A stretch of 64,000 nucleotides of DNA from CAZNKU01 sp045541135 (GCA_045541135.1 JAZQIO010000006.1:1-64000), one strand, 5' to 3'. Counted from the stretch's first letter, positions 17,233-25,497 are shown. The notes: generated by a model not told the origin, from the sequence alone. A program made the numbers and translations.

Positions 17233-17312
17233 ATTAAAGTGCTTTTACAATTTATAAATCTCTTTAACTTCTTATCTTTTTATTTCTTTTTTTTACATTC
17301 CCATAAAATTTC

Positions 17313-18455
17313 TTACCAGATAAGGAAGTCCATACCCTTTAGCTTACAAAGTGCTTCTACAAAGAAGAAGTCACCGTAAATAATCGGAATGTGCAAGCCT
17401 CTGCCCTGATTTTTTTCGTTAGGATAACGTTCTGAACCCATAAGCACAAGTGCATCTTCGTCATCTGAATAGTTGCAGAAGTGTTCGTCTGTTGCCTTTA
17501 GAATGTTTATTGCTGCTTCCGTATATCTTTTTGCTTCAGCTTCATCTACATATTTTGCAATTTCAAGCAAACCGCAGGCTGTACATACACCTGCTGTGCT
17601 GTCATAGTATACAGGTTCTGCAGGAGCTGTAAAGTCTACAACTGCTTTATAATCTGTTTTTTCAACATTTTTAATAAAGTAGTCTGCTGTTTTAATTGCA
17701 GCATCAAGATAATCCTTTTTACCTGTGTGTATGTATGAAAGTATTGTGCCGTATACTGCCCATGCAAGACCTCTTGACCAGCAGGAGCCTACAGCATAGC
17801 CCTGACCTGCATGAGTCTTTATAACTTCCGGCTTTTCCAGGCTGTGCTCTACAATGTGGTTTACGGAACCGTCCTCACGGATGTGGTCACGAATTGCCAT
17901 ATCACAATGTGCCATAGCAATTCTCTTTAGTCTGTCTATATTCTTTTCCTTTGATGCCCAGTAAAGAAGAGGAATGTTCATAAGGCAGTCTATTATAGAC
18001 CATTCTTCGTCATGATTCCATGCGCTTATGAATTTGCCGTCTATGTTATAACGGGAACCAAGAACGTGTGCTGCATACATATTGCGAAGGAATGACTTTC
18101 GATCCCCTGTAATACGGTATGATGCACCTGCTGTTAAGTGGTACATAAAGCCAACATCGTGGTGAAGACCGTCATATTTTTCAAAAGCTGTGTCTAAAAG
18201 CTCTTCACTTCTCTTAGCAGTCTTTTTGAATTCTTCGTTTTCTGTAGCAAGATACATAAGCCACATCATACCGCCCCAGAAGCCGTTTGTCCACCAGCAG
18301 GGACGTGTTTCGTGGCAGTTATCGTGAACGCCGTTTACTGTTGTGTAGGGCAGCTTGTCACGGCTTTTTACCGCAACCTTTGCAAGCTTACTTTCAACCT
18401 TTGCCCATGTTTCGTCAAGCCATTGCTTGTTTTCGTTTATAACGTTTTTATCCAT
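17313..18455 (-). CDS. GH88-type unsaturated glucuronyl hydrolase
   Basis: A 380-residue cytoplasmic (alpha/alpha)6-barrel enzyme of the GH88/GH105 clan. It removes the 4,5-unsaturated uronic acid that polysaccharide lyases leave at the non-reducing end of oligosaccharides. The catalytic aspartates are probably D100 (HHDVGF) and D156 (IIDCLMNIPLLYWA), equivalent to the Asp pair of Bacillus UGL. W55/F59-rich TNGFWGGMMWLMY and GSCWSRGLAWAVYG also match. No signal peptide is present. It sits 30 bases downstream of the kduI fusion gene, which handles the released sugar. Length and motifs favour GH88 over GH105. Confidence 0.88.
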   Translation of the reverse strand: MDKNVINENKQWLDETWAKVESKLAKVAVKSRDKLPYTTVNGVHDNCHETRPCWWTNGFWGGMMWLMYLATENEEFKKTAKRSEELLDTAFEKYDGLHHDVGFMYHLTAGASYRITGDRKSFLRNMYAAHVLGSRYNIDGKFISAWNHDEEWSIIDCLMNIPLLYWASKEKNIDRLKRIAMAHCDMAIRDHIREDGSVNHIVEHSLEKPEVIKTHAGQGYAVGSCWSRGLAWAVYGTILSYIHTGKKDYLDAAIKTADYFIKNVEKTDYKAVVDFTAPAEPVYYDSTAGVCTACGLLEIAKYVDEAEAKRYTEAAINILKATDEHFCNYSDDEDALVLMGSERYPNEKNQGRGLHIPIIYGDFFFVEALCKLKGMDFLIW

Positions 18456-18485
18456 TTTAATTTAGCTCCTTTTTTTATTTTAGAG

Positions 18486-20162
18486 TTATCTTATTTCACA
18501 TGTTTCAACAAAGTCCATATCGTCAAATTCCTGGTTTTCACCGCACATTGCCCAGATAAAGGAATATGCCTTTGTACCAACGCCTGAATGAATTGACCAG
18601 CTTGGTGAGATTACAGCTTCTTCATTGTGCATTACAATATGTCTTGTTTCTGTAGGTTCACCCATCATATGGAATACTGCATCATTTTCACCCATATCAA
18701 GATACAGATAAACTTCCATTCTTCTGTCGTGTGTATGTGTTGGCATTGTGTTCCAGTTTGAGCCGGGTTCTAACTGTGTAAGACCCATTGTAAGCTGACA
18801 GCTTTTAATTACATCCGGATGAATGTATTGGTTAATTACACGCTTGTTGCAGTCTTCAACTGAACCAAGTGGCACCTTTTTAGCCTTTTCAATATCTATT
18901 TTAACAATTGGGTATGATGCATGTGCAGGGCATGATGATACATAGAATTTTGCAGGGTTTTCAGGGTCAATGCTCTTAAATGAAACTTCCTTGTTGCCCA
19001 TACCTATGTAAATACCGTCACGTGGGTTCATTTCATATTCTGTGCCGTCAATTGTTATAACACCCTTGCCACCTATGTTGATACAGCCCATTTCACGTCT
19101 TTCCAAAAAGTATTCGCTTGCAAGCTCCTTGCCGCCTTCTAGTGAAAGTGATCTTGCAACAGGCATAAGACCTGCTGTTATAATTCTGTCAATATGGCTG
19201 TAAACCATTCTGATGTTATCCTTTGTGAAAAGCTTGCTGATGTGGAATTCTTCTCTTAGTCTTTCTGTTGTGTAGTGTTTTACGTCTCTTGGGTTTGAAG
19301 CGCATCTGATTTCCATTTTACTTAAATCCTCCTTAATATATTTTCCGTATACTTCAATTTGTGTAAGTGCCGCAAATGAAAGTATTTCGGTTGCCTGAAT
19401 AAAGTTTTTCAGGCGTATGTATTTTGTTGTTTTTTTGTTTACAGTAATTTCCTGACCCTTTGAATTTTCGGGGTTAAGGTCGGTGTTATCCATTGTAAAT
19501 TCTCCGTGTATTACTTCGCCGTCGGAAAATTCAATGTCAATATTTTTCCAGTATGAATCGTGTGGAAGGCCCGTTCTTTCTTCATGCTTAAAGTCTGCAC
19601 GTAGGTAGAAAACAAGCTTTTCAACCTCAACATCACAGCCAAAGTCAAGTACATATTCAAGGTCATCTCTTGCACCGCCTGCCCATGAATGGTATGGGTA
19701 TTTGCCGTGACCCTGGTTATTTATAACACCGTCTATTGCGTTACGTTCGTAAAAAGTCGGGTTTTCACGGGTAACAAAGTTTGCGGTTGAATGTGGATAG
19801 CCCCTTGTTTTTCCCTTAAGGTCGTGGGAATTAAGGGCAATGTTACGGTATGCGTAAATTTCTTCTTCACTTGGTTCACGTACGGATATAACCTGAACTT
19901 CTTTTGAAAAAGCATCGGGATTATATGCTGCCGCCAGTACCTTTGGTGATGGGACTGTAAATTCATAGTTACGGTCAGGTACATAAAGTATGCTTTCAGC
20001 AAGTGTTTCGTCAAACTTTACGGCAATATAGTCGCAACCGTCAAGAAGTACCTTTATTTTATCACCCTCCAAAAGAGTGCCTTTGTATTCGGCTTTTATG
20101 CTTTCGCCCTTTTGGGTAAGCTTTACTTCCTTATCGTTTCCGATAATTTTTAAAGTTAGCAT
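18486..20162 (-). CDS. kduI: KduI fused to an N-terminal discoidin-like domain
   Basis: A 558-residue protein in two parts. Residues 283-558 are a full-length 4-deoxy-L-threo-5-hexosulose-uronate ketol-isomerase (KduI), which isomerises the product of unsaturated uronate release. Its metal site is visible as MPTHTHDRRMEVYLYLD and WSIHSG. Residues 1-282 are not part of normal KduI: ~100 residues of beta-strands, then a galactose-binding/discoidin-like module (NAIDGVINNQGHGKYPYHSW, LEYVLDFGCDVEVEKLVFYL, IDIEFSDG). There is no signal peptide. The KduI part starts at a Met (19316) preceded by a perfect AAGGAGG at 10 bases, so free KduI may also be made. Paired with the GH88 gene downstream. Confidence 0.88.
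   Translation of the reverse strand: MLTLKIIGNDKEVKLTQKGESIKAEYKGTLLEGDKIKVLLDGCDYIAVKFDETLAESILYVPDRNYEFTVPSPKVLAAAYNPDAFSKEVQVISVREPSEEEIYAYRNIALNSHDLKGKTRGYPHSTANFVTRENPTFYERNAIDGVINNQGHGKYPYHSWAGGARDDLEYVLDFGCDVEVEKLVFYLRADFKHEERTGLPHDSYWKNIDIEFSDGEVIHGEFTMDNTDLNPENSKGQEITVNKKTTKYIRLKNFIQATEILSFAALTQIEVYGKYIKEDLSKMEIRCASNPRDVKHYTTERLREEFHISKLFTKDNIRMVYSHIDRIITAGLMPVARSLSLEGGKELASEYFLERREMGCINIGGKGVITIDGTEYEMNPRDGIYIGMGNKEVSFKSIDPENPAKFYVSSCPAHASYPIVKIDIEKAKKVPLGSVEDCNKRVINQYIHPDVIKSCQLTMGLTQLEPGSNWNTMPTHTHDRRMEVYLYLDMGENDAVFHMMGEPTETRHIVMHNEEAVISPSWSIHSGVGTKAYSFIWAMCGENQEFDDMDFVETCEIR
19327..19334 (-). promoter_or_regulatory. Internal ribosome binding site before the KduI domain
   Basis: AAGGAGGA on the minus strand inside the fusion gene, 10 bases before an in-frame ATG (19316) that coincides exactly with the normal KduI N-terminus. 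It would give a 276-residue stand-alone KduI, the usual family length. Confidence 0.6.
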
Positions 20163-20184
20163 TAATTCACCTCCTATTGTTATA

Positions 20185-20212
20185 ATTATATAATAACATA
20201 TTATTTTTGCAA
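20185..20212 (-). promoter_or_regulatory. Sigma-A promoter of the kduI-GH88 operon
   Basis: On the minus strand TTGCAA (20212-20207), 16 bases, TATAAT (20190-20185). Confidence 0.65.
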
Positions 20213-20238
20213 GTTTATTGCGTTTTGGAGTAATTTTC

Positions 20239-20267
20239 TTGCAATTTCGACCACGATGTGTTATATT
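20239..20267 (+). promoter_or_regulatory. Sigma-A promoter of the divergent AraC gene
   Basis: TTGCAA (20239-20244), 17 bases, TATATT (20262-20267). Both divergent promoters use the palindrome TTGCAA as -35; the two copies are 32 bases apart, about three helical turns. Confidence 0.6.
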
Positions 20268-20286
20268 TGTGTGGGAGGGATGAAAA

Positions 20287-21141
20287 ATGAAATGTTTTTT
20301 TGAAACTTGTTCAGATGCTGTAGCTTATACTATGGAAGAAAAAAGCTTTGGTATTTTTTATTCTGAAAAGAGAAATCCGAACCCGTTTGTGCACATTCAC
20401 GAATGCTGTGAGGTATTCTTTTGCCTTGATGGGGGAAGAAGCTTTCTTATAGATGACAAGGTTTACGATATTTCCGACGGTGATTTGTTTATTATAAATC
20501 AGTTTGAGGCACACAAGGTTGTTCCATCGGATAAAAGCAATTTTACAAGATATATTCTGCACATTCATCCGTCGTTTATATATTCAAATTCTTACGGTGA
20601 CGTTAATCTGGCAGACTGCTTTTATTCCTCGGAGAAGATGACTAAAATTTCACTTACAGAAGAAGAAAAGAAAAAGATGAAATCTTTTTTTGAGGCACTT
20701 GACGTTGAACATTCCTATGGGGATGAGCTTTATAAAAGAATTGGTGTTACGGAAATTTTGCTTGAAATAAACAGGATGTTTACAGAGCACACCCAAAGCA
20801 CTTCTTCAAATTTCAGCCACAAGACAATTCAGCTTGCGGTTGATTACATAAATAAAAATTTTGCCCTTCCGATTAATATTGAAGATGTTGCACAAAAAAG
20901 CTTTGTTTCACCAACTCAGCTTTCAAGACTTTTTAAGCGTTATTGCGGTACTACCGTTACAAAATATATTACAAGTAAACGCATAACAGAGGCTAAAAAG
21001 CTTTTAGCAAACGGTAAAAGCGTTACGGAAGCGGCATTTATGTGCGGCTTTAACGACTATGCCAGCTTTATACGCACCTTTAAAAAGGGCGTAGGTGTTC
21101 CACCGGGGAAATATAAGGGGAATTTTTTCAGTGCCAAATAA
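20287..21141 (+). CDS. AraC-family regulator (cupin sensor)
   Basis: A 284-residue activator-type transcription factor with an N-terminal cupin sugar-binding domain (VHIHECCEVFFCLDGGRSFL) and a C-terminal AraC double helix-turn-helix (about residues 180-280; IEDVAQKSFVSPTQLSRLFK and VTEAAFMCGFNDYASFIRTF). It is divergent from the kduI-GH88 operon with only 124 bases between, so it most likely controls those genes in response to an unsaturated uronate or its isomer. GGGAGG precedes ATG by 8 bases. The stop is 12 bases before the promoter of the CBM9-like gene. Confidence 0.9.
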   Translation: MKCFFETCSDAVAYTMEEKSFGIFYSEKRNPNPFVHIHECCEVFFCLDGGRSFLIDDKVYDISDGDLFIINQFEAHKVVPSDKSNFTRYILHIHPSFIYSNSYGDVNLADCFYSSEKMTKISLTEEEKKKMKSFFEALDVEHSYGDELYKRIGVTEILLEINRMFTEHTQSTSSNFSHKTIQLAVDYINKNFALPINIEDVAQKSFVSPTQLSRLFKRYCGTTVTKYITSKRITEAKKLLANGKSVTEAAFMCGFNDYASFIRTFKKGVGVPPGKYKGNFFSAK

Positions 21142-21152
21142 ACTTTTGCATA

Positions 21153-21181
21153 TTGAAATATATTTTATGTTGTGTTAGAAT
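21153..21181 (+). promoter_or_regulatory. Sigma-A promoter of the CBM9-like gene
   Basis: TTGAAA (21153-21158), 17 bases, TAGAAT (21176-21181). Confidence 0.65.
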
Positions 21182-21236
21182 AACTGTAATGACTTTATAT
21201 AGGAAAATAATTGATTTTAAATTGGAGGAAGATAAA

Positions 21237-21836
21237 ATGTATATTATAAAAAAAACAGAAAACAGAAAGCTTTCAATGTTTGACAAGGCGTGGGACAACG
21301 CAAATGTTGCAGAGGTTAACTGCATAAACTGGAGTGAATTTCACTATGCACCAAATACCACTGCAAAAATTCTTTACAATGACTACGGCATTTATGTACA
21401 GATGCAGACAGATGAAGAGGAAATTCTTGCAAAGCGCACAAAGCAGAATGATGATGTTTCTAATGACAGCTGTATGGAATTTTTCTTCCGTCCCAATGAA
21501 AATGACCCACACTACTTAAACTTTGAATTTAATCCTTTCGGTACTATGTATTTTGGCTACCGTACCGACAGATATAATTATATAAATCCCGATGTAAAAA
21601 ACAGCTTTTTTGAAGTAGAAACTTTTGTTGATGAGGGTATATGGATTTTGCAGTACTTTGTGCCATTCACCCTTATTGACAGCCTTGCAGGCGGACATAC
21701 AAAGAAAATGTACGGTAACCTTTTTAAGGTTGGTGTGGAAACTGCCATAGAACATTATGTTACATATGCACCAATAAATACAGAAGAACCTGATTTTCAC
21801 AGGCCTGAGTGTTTTGTTGAATTCATTCTTGAGTAA
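21237..21836 (+). CDS. CBM9-like carbohydrate-binding protein
   Basis: A 199-residue beta-sandwich protein resembling the family 9-like carbohydrate-binding domain that usually sits on secreted glycoside hydrolases. Visible features are WSEFHYAPNTTAKILYNDYG, the SCMEFFFRPNENDPHYLNFE sheet with aromatic residues, and a C-terminal YAPINTEEPDFHRPECFVEF. There is no signal peptide, membrane anchor or catalytic domain, so it is a free cytoplasmic module as read. ATG 21237 is chosen because TTGGAGGAAG lies just upstream; the longer frame from 21153 runs through the promoter. Its location next to the uronate module suggests a role with plant or host glycans, but function is not established. Confidence 0.75.
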   Translation: MYIIKKTENRKLSMFDKAWDNANVAEVNCINWSEFHYAPNTTAKILYNDYGIYVQMQTDEEEILAKRTKQNDDVSNDSCMEFFFRPNENDPHYLNFEFNPFGTMYFGYRTDRYNYINPDVKNSFFEVETFVDEGIWILQYFVPFTLIDSLAGGHTKKMYGNLFKVGVETAIEHYVTYAPINTEEPDFHRPECFVEFILE

Positions 21837-21925
21837 GGCTAAGATTTTGGCGACGAACGTTCAAAGGCAATGAAAAGGTAAATGAAGATAGTGATAATTT
21901 TTATTTGTAATTATAGTTGTTTGGT

Positions 21926-21956
21926 AGGAATCCGTAGAAACACGGATTCCTTTTTT
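21926..21956 (+). terminator. Intrinsic terminator after the CBM9-like gene
   Basis: AGGAATCCGT / ACGGATTCCT (21926-21935, 21942-21951) followed by TTTTT. Confidence 0.85.
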
Positions 21957-21970
21957 GCCTTTGAACTATA

Positions 21971-22037
21971 AACAAACTTCACCCTTGACGTACCATTGTA
22001 CGCCTTCGGGTAACCCTACGGTTCAGTTTGTTCATTC
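21971..22037. repeat. Core-only copy B of the dispersed repeat
   Basis: AACAAACTTCACC (21971) and GGTTCAGTTTGTTC (22020-22033) flank a GTACCATTGTAC hairpin and CTTCGGGTAACCCTACGG. This is the same inner core as the elements at 13.2 and 25.2 kb, but without their outer inverted ends. Confidence 0.65.
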
Positions 22038-22099
22038 TTCATCCAAAATCCCTACGCCTTTTAAGGCTGTGATTTTGGCGATGAACCTTTATAGTTGAT

Positions 22100-22255
22100 A
22101 GTAGATAGTTGATAGTGGATAGTTATGGAGGGAACGCAATGCGTTCCTTCTTTTAAATTGAAAATTATGGATGATAAACTTCGTTTATCTTTTTAAAAAG
22201 AAATGCAAAGCATTTCTACCAAAACTATTCATTATTCATTATTCATTATTCACTG
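22100..22255. repeat. Hairpin cluster and AT-rich tandem motifs
   Basis: Within the 419-base gap 21837-22255 no gene is seen. After the repeat core come short GATAGT repeats (from ~22094) and three consecutive small perfect hairpins: GGAACGC-AAT-GCGTTCC (near 22132), GATAAAC-TTC-GTTTATC (near 22172) and AAATGC-AAA-GCATTT (near 22202). A tandem CATTATT repeat then runs up to the AraC gene's stop. The AT motif also occurs after the Etf gene and before the repeat at 25.2 kb. Confidence 0.6.
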
Positions 22256-23053
22256 TTAATTTTGCTTTGCAAAATTAAATGCCGTTTCGCCCATATACTT
22301 TTTAAACATTTTGCTGAAGTAGTAAATGTCTTCAATATTAACTTCCTTTGCGGCTTCGGATACGCTGAATTCACCTGTTTTCAGTAGTTCCGAAGCTTTT
22401 TTTATTTTAAGCATATTTTTATATTCTATAGGTGACATACCTGTTATTTTTTTAAACTTTCTGCGAAATGTAGCAGGACTTGTAAAGCACATTTTTGCAA
22501 TTTCGTCTACATTAATTTCGTTCATATAATTATTTTCTATATAGAGTATACCTTTATTTATGGTGGAATCCTTGTTATCCTTTGCAAGCACGTCTGTAAG
22601 CAGTCCGTTATATATTTCCCAGAATATTGACTGCCCTTTTATTTTGTAACCAAGCTTGCCCTTTTCAAAAACATCTGCAAGTGATAAAAACAGGTTTAAA
22701 TATATGCCGTATTTGTCATTTGATATTACAAACATACTGTCGGATATAACACAGCCGTCTGCCATTGAAAACATTATGGATATAGCCTTGCCCTTTGGAT
22801 TTTCCTCCCATTTTGAAACATAGGTTGCATCGGGAGGAAGATACAAAATATCCCCTTTTTTGGTTACAAGCTTTGTACCGTCTTCTAAAATAAAGGTCTG
22901 CACACCCTCTTGTATATAAAAAAAGCGCTCTGTAGATAACTGCCCCTTTGTACGTACCGTGGTGCGGTCTACCTTTGATATTATATTACTGTAAAGCTTT
23001 GAAAGACAAAGGTCTTTATCTAAAAGCTTTTTTATGTGCTCGGTATTGTTCAA
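22256..23053 (-). CDS. AraC-family transcriptional regulator
   Basis: A 265-residue regulator with an N-terminal ligand-binding half (STERFFYIQEGVQTFILEDG, GDILYLPPDATY) and a C-terminal AraC helix-turn-helix pair (IDEIAKMCFTSPATFRRKFK in sense, and SVSEAAKEVNIEDIYYFSKM). The first motif reads VDEIAKMCFTSPATFRRKFK in this protein. It is transcribed divergently from the Gfo/Idh-TIM-barrel operon across a 151-base gap containing a consensus promoter on each strand, so it is the likely regulator of that operon. The effector is unknown. Confidence 0.9.
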   Translation of the reverse strand: MNNTEHIKKLLDKDLCLSKLYSNIISKVDRTTVRTKGQLSTERFFYIQEGVQTFILEDGTKLVTKKGDILYLPPDATYVSKWEENPKGKAISIMFSMADGCVISDSMFVISNDKYGIYLNLFLSLADVFEKGKLGYKIKGQSIFWEIYNGLLTDVLAKDNKDSTINKGILYIENNYMNEINVDEIAKMCFTSPATFRRKFKKITGMSPIEYKNMLKIKKASELLKTGEFSVSEAAKEVNIEDIYYFSKMFKKYMGETAFNFAKQN

Positions 23054-23073
23054 TGTATCACCCCTTTGATTAT

Positions 23074-23102
23074 ATTTTACAAAGTTTGTTGTTGTTTGTC
23101 AA
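23074..23102 (-). promoter_or_regulatory. Sigma-A promoter of the second AraC gene
   Basis: On the minus strand TTGACA (23102-23097), 17 bases, TAAAAT (23079-23074). Confidence 0.7.
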
Positions 23103-23155
23103 ATGAAAATAGGTTTTTGTGATTATATTATACAAATATATGCTTGATTTATCTA

Positions 23156-23184
23156 TTGAAAACAAAAGGCTTATGGTATAAAAT
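23156..23184 (+). promoter_or_regulatory. Sigma-A promoter of the Gfo/Idh operon
   Basis: TTGAAA (23156-23161), 17 bases, TAAAAT (23179-23184). Confidence 0.65.
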
Positions 23185-23204
23185 AAAATTATGAGGTGAA
23201 GTGT

Positions 23205-24452
23205 ATGAAGGTTAAAATAGGTATAGTTGGTTTTGGAGAATTTTCACTTAGCCATCTTGATATATTTTTAAGGCATCCCGATGTTGAAACGGTGGTGGGT
23301 GCAGAGCTTAATACTGAAAGAAGAAATGCGGTTTCAAATGAATACGGCATTAAAATGTATCAAAGCTTTGACCAAATGCTTGAAAATGACAAAGATATAA
23401 ACAGCGTAGGTATTTTTACGCCGAGGCATTTGCACGGACCTATGATTATAAAGGCACTAAAGGCAGGGAAAAACGTGTTTTCCGCAGTGCCTATGGGCTG
23501 TACAAGGGAGGAAATATTTGAAATTTTAGATCTTGTAAAAACTACGGGACTTACCTTTGCAATGGCGGAAACCTGTTATTATTTCCCCTGCGCAGTGTGG
23601 GCAAGAAAGGCTAAAAAAGAGGGTAAATTCGGCGATGTTATGTACGGTGAGGCACAGTATTATCACGACATTACTGAAATGCTCGGTGCCTATGAATCCA
23701 AAGCTATTGCAGGCATACCGCCCATGTTTTACGGTACACATTCTGCTGCAATGCTTATATCTGTATTCGGCGAAAGCCCGAAGGAGGTAAGCTGTTTTGG
23801 TATTGAGGATAAAATCGGCGACGGTATTTACGGCAAGGGTGTAAACCCCTGGGACAATTCATTTTCCAACGAAACTGCTGTTGTACGATTTGAAAGCGGT
23901 GCACTTGGAAGATTAAATGAATTCCGACGCATTGGTACAACAAGACCCTCAAGCTATATAACAGGCATATACGGTAGTAAAGGGGCTTATGAATGTAGTG
24001 GCAATCAACACTTTTTTTCACAGGGCAAGGTTTTCGGTCAACAGCCACAGTCTTTTGATGTAAGCGATGAAGTCAATACATACACCTTTGTGGAAAATAA
24101 GGAAAATATAAAAGACGGTGCAGGCAGACTTGACTATAAGTACCACACAGGCTGGTCTGCGGTACATAATACAAAACGCCTTCCAAAATGCCTTGTGGAA
24201 ATGGCGGAGGAATACAGGGCAAAAAATGAGCTTTCACAAATCGGTCACAACGGTTCACATTTCTTTACCATAGACGACTTTGTTAAGGCAGTTGTACAGA
24301 ATCAAATACCGCCAATTAACGCATGGAGGTCTGCGGAATATACTTTGGTTGGCATTATTGCACACGAAAGTGCTGAACTGGGCGGAAAAACTTTGGAAAT
24401 ACCAAGTGTGGGAGACCTTCCCACAGACAAGGAGGTTTTGAATTTTGATTAG
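23205..24452 (+). CDS. Gfo/Idh/MocA-family oxidoreductase
   Basis: A 415-residue NAD(P)-dependent sugar or polyol dehydrogenase-type protein. The N-terminal Rossmann fold begins VKIGIVGFGEFSLSHLDIF; family signatures include FTPRHLHGPMIIKALKAGKN and the catalytic-domain EAQYYHDITEM. ATG 23205 follows AGGTG by 6 bases; a GTG three codons earlier is an alternative. It overlaps the TIM-barrel gene by 8 bases. Such pairs oxidise and then isomerise or cleave sugars (inositol and keto-glycoside pathways are known examples); the substrate here is unknown. Lacks the classic EKP motif: SAVPMGC occupies that position. Confidence 0.85.
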   Translation: MKVKIGIVGFGEFSLSHLDIFLRHPDVETVVGAELNTERRNAVSNEYGIKMYQSFDQMLENDKDINSVGIFTPRHLHGPMIIKALKAGKNVFSAVPMGCTREEIFEILDLVKTTGLTFAMAETCYYFPCAVWARKAKKEGKFGDVMYGEAQYYHDITEMLGAYESKAIAGIPPMFYGTHSAAMLISVFGESPKEVSCFGIEDKIGDGIYGKGVNPWDNSFSNETAVVRFESGALGRLNEFRRIGTTRPSSYITGIYGSKGAYECSGNQHFFSQGKVFGQQPQSFDVSDEVNTYTFVENKENIKDGAGRLDYKYHTGWSAVHNTKRLPKCLVEMAEEYRAKNELSQIGHNGSHFFTIDDFVKAVVQNQIPPINAWRSAEYTLVGIIAHESAELGGKTLEIPSVGDLPTDKEVLNFD

Positions 24453-25194
24453 TTGTTGTATAGATATGATGTTTTCATACTGCGATTTTTACGATAGGTT
24501 TGAGGAAGTTAAAAAATGCGGTATAGATACAATAGAATTCTGGAAATGGTCAAATAAAATTATAAGTAAAATTCAAGACAGCGGACTTAATGTTTCTGTT
24601 TTTAACCTTGACAGTACTGACGAAGAGCTTTCCTACCACCTTTCAAGAGGTATTATAAACGACGGCAGAGTTGATGACTTTTTGCAGGCGTTGGAGGAAA
24701 GTATACCTGTTTACAAGGCTTTGGATGCAAAGGCTATGATAGTGCTTATTGGTGAAAATGCACCCTACAGTGAGGAAAATGTTATAAAGTGCTTAAATGC
24801 CGCAAAGCCTATGCTTAATGAATACGATGTTAACTTGGTTGTAGAGCCTTTAAATAACATAGACAGAGTGGGTTATTCCATGCCCTACGCAAAGCCCGTT
24901 TTTGAAATGTTAAGAAAGGTAGGAAGCCCTCGTATAAAGATGCTTTACGACATTTATCACCAGAATATGATGGGTGATTTTTCAATGGAGGATATAAGGG
25001 AAAACATATATATTATAGGACATTTTCACGTTGCTGATGCACCGGGCAGAAACGAGCCGGGTACAGGCAAGGTGGACTATGTAAGCATTTTAAAAGAAAT
25101 TAAAAAGCTTGATTATAAGGGTTATATTGGTCTTGAATACAAGGCTACTCAAAAAGACCAAGCTACGCTTGGCTTTTTAATGAATAATGAATAG
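24445..25194 (+). CDS. Sugar-phosphate isomerase/epimerase-like TIM barrel (Hyi-like)
   Basis: A 249-residue AP-endonuclease-2-fold protein, similar to hydroxypyruvate isomerase and IolE/IolI-type enzymes. Metal-binding candidates are E in VVEPLNN, D and H in MLYDIYHQN, H in GHFHVADAPGRNEPG and the late E in YIGLEYKA. It starts at a TTG (24445) with GGAGG 9 bases upstream, overlapping the end of the Gfo/Idh gene. The next ATG would cut into the first barrel strand. Translation is coupled and the two enzymes likely act in sequence on one keto-sugar. Confidence 0.85.
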   Translation: MISCCIDMMFSYCDFYDRFEEVKKCGIDTIEFWKWSNKIISKIQDSGLNVSVFNLDSTDEELSYHLSRGIINDGRVDDFLQALEESIPVYKALDAKAMIVLIGENAPYSEENVIKCLNAAKPMLNEYDVNLVVEPLNNIDRVGYSMPYAKPVFEMLRKVGSPRIKMLYDIYHQNMMGDFSMEDIRENIYIIGHFHVADAPGRNEPGTGKVDYVSILKEIKKLDYKGYIGLEYKATQKDQATLGFLMNNE

Positions 25195-25216
25195 TTAATA
25201 ATGAATAATGAAGGAA

Positions 25217-25448
25217 GGGAATGTAAAAAAAGTCCAGAACGCAAGAAAAAACAAAAAGCAAGATATTATCAATAAAATAATCGAATTAAATTTATGAAAA
25301 CAAGGTAGAAAAATCGAAATTGTTCGATTTTTCATAAAATTACTTTTTTCTTGCTATGAACAAACCTCCCCCGAGCCGTACCATCGTACTGTCTCGGGTC
25401 ACCCCTTCGATTCGGTTTGTCCATTCTGAAACATTTTTTCCTATCCCC
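25217..25448. repeat. Dispersed inverted-repeat element, copy C
   Basis: A 232-bp element with the same plan as 13238-13571: outer GGGAATGTAAAAAAAGTCCA, an AAAAATCGAAATTGTTCGATTTTT-type hairpin (25307-25333, stem AAAAATCG/CGATTTTT), a core from GAACAAACC (25358) to GGTTTGTCC, and a right end CATTTTTTCCTATCCCC. It is the main content of the 344-base gap 25195-25538. Confidence 0.75.
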
Positions 25449-25465
25449 TCTAAAACAAAATCAAG

Positions 25466-25497
25466 GGACTGTAACAAATTTTTACAGTCCATTTTTT
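25466..25497 (+). terminator. Intrinsic terminator downstream of copy C
   Basis: GGACTGTAA / TTACAGTCC followed by ATTTTTT; it would end readthrough from the Gfo/Idh operon. Confidence 0.8.
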
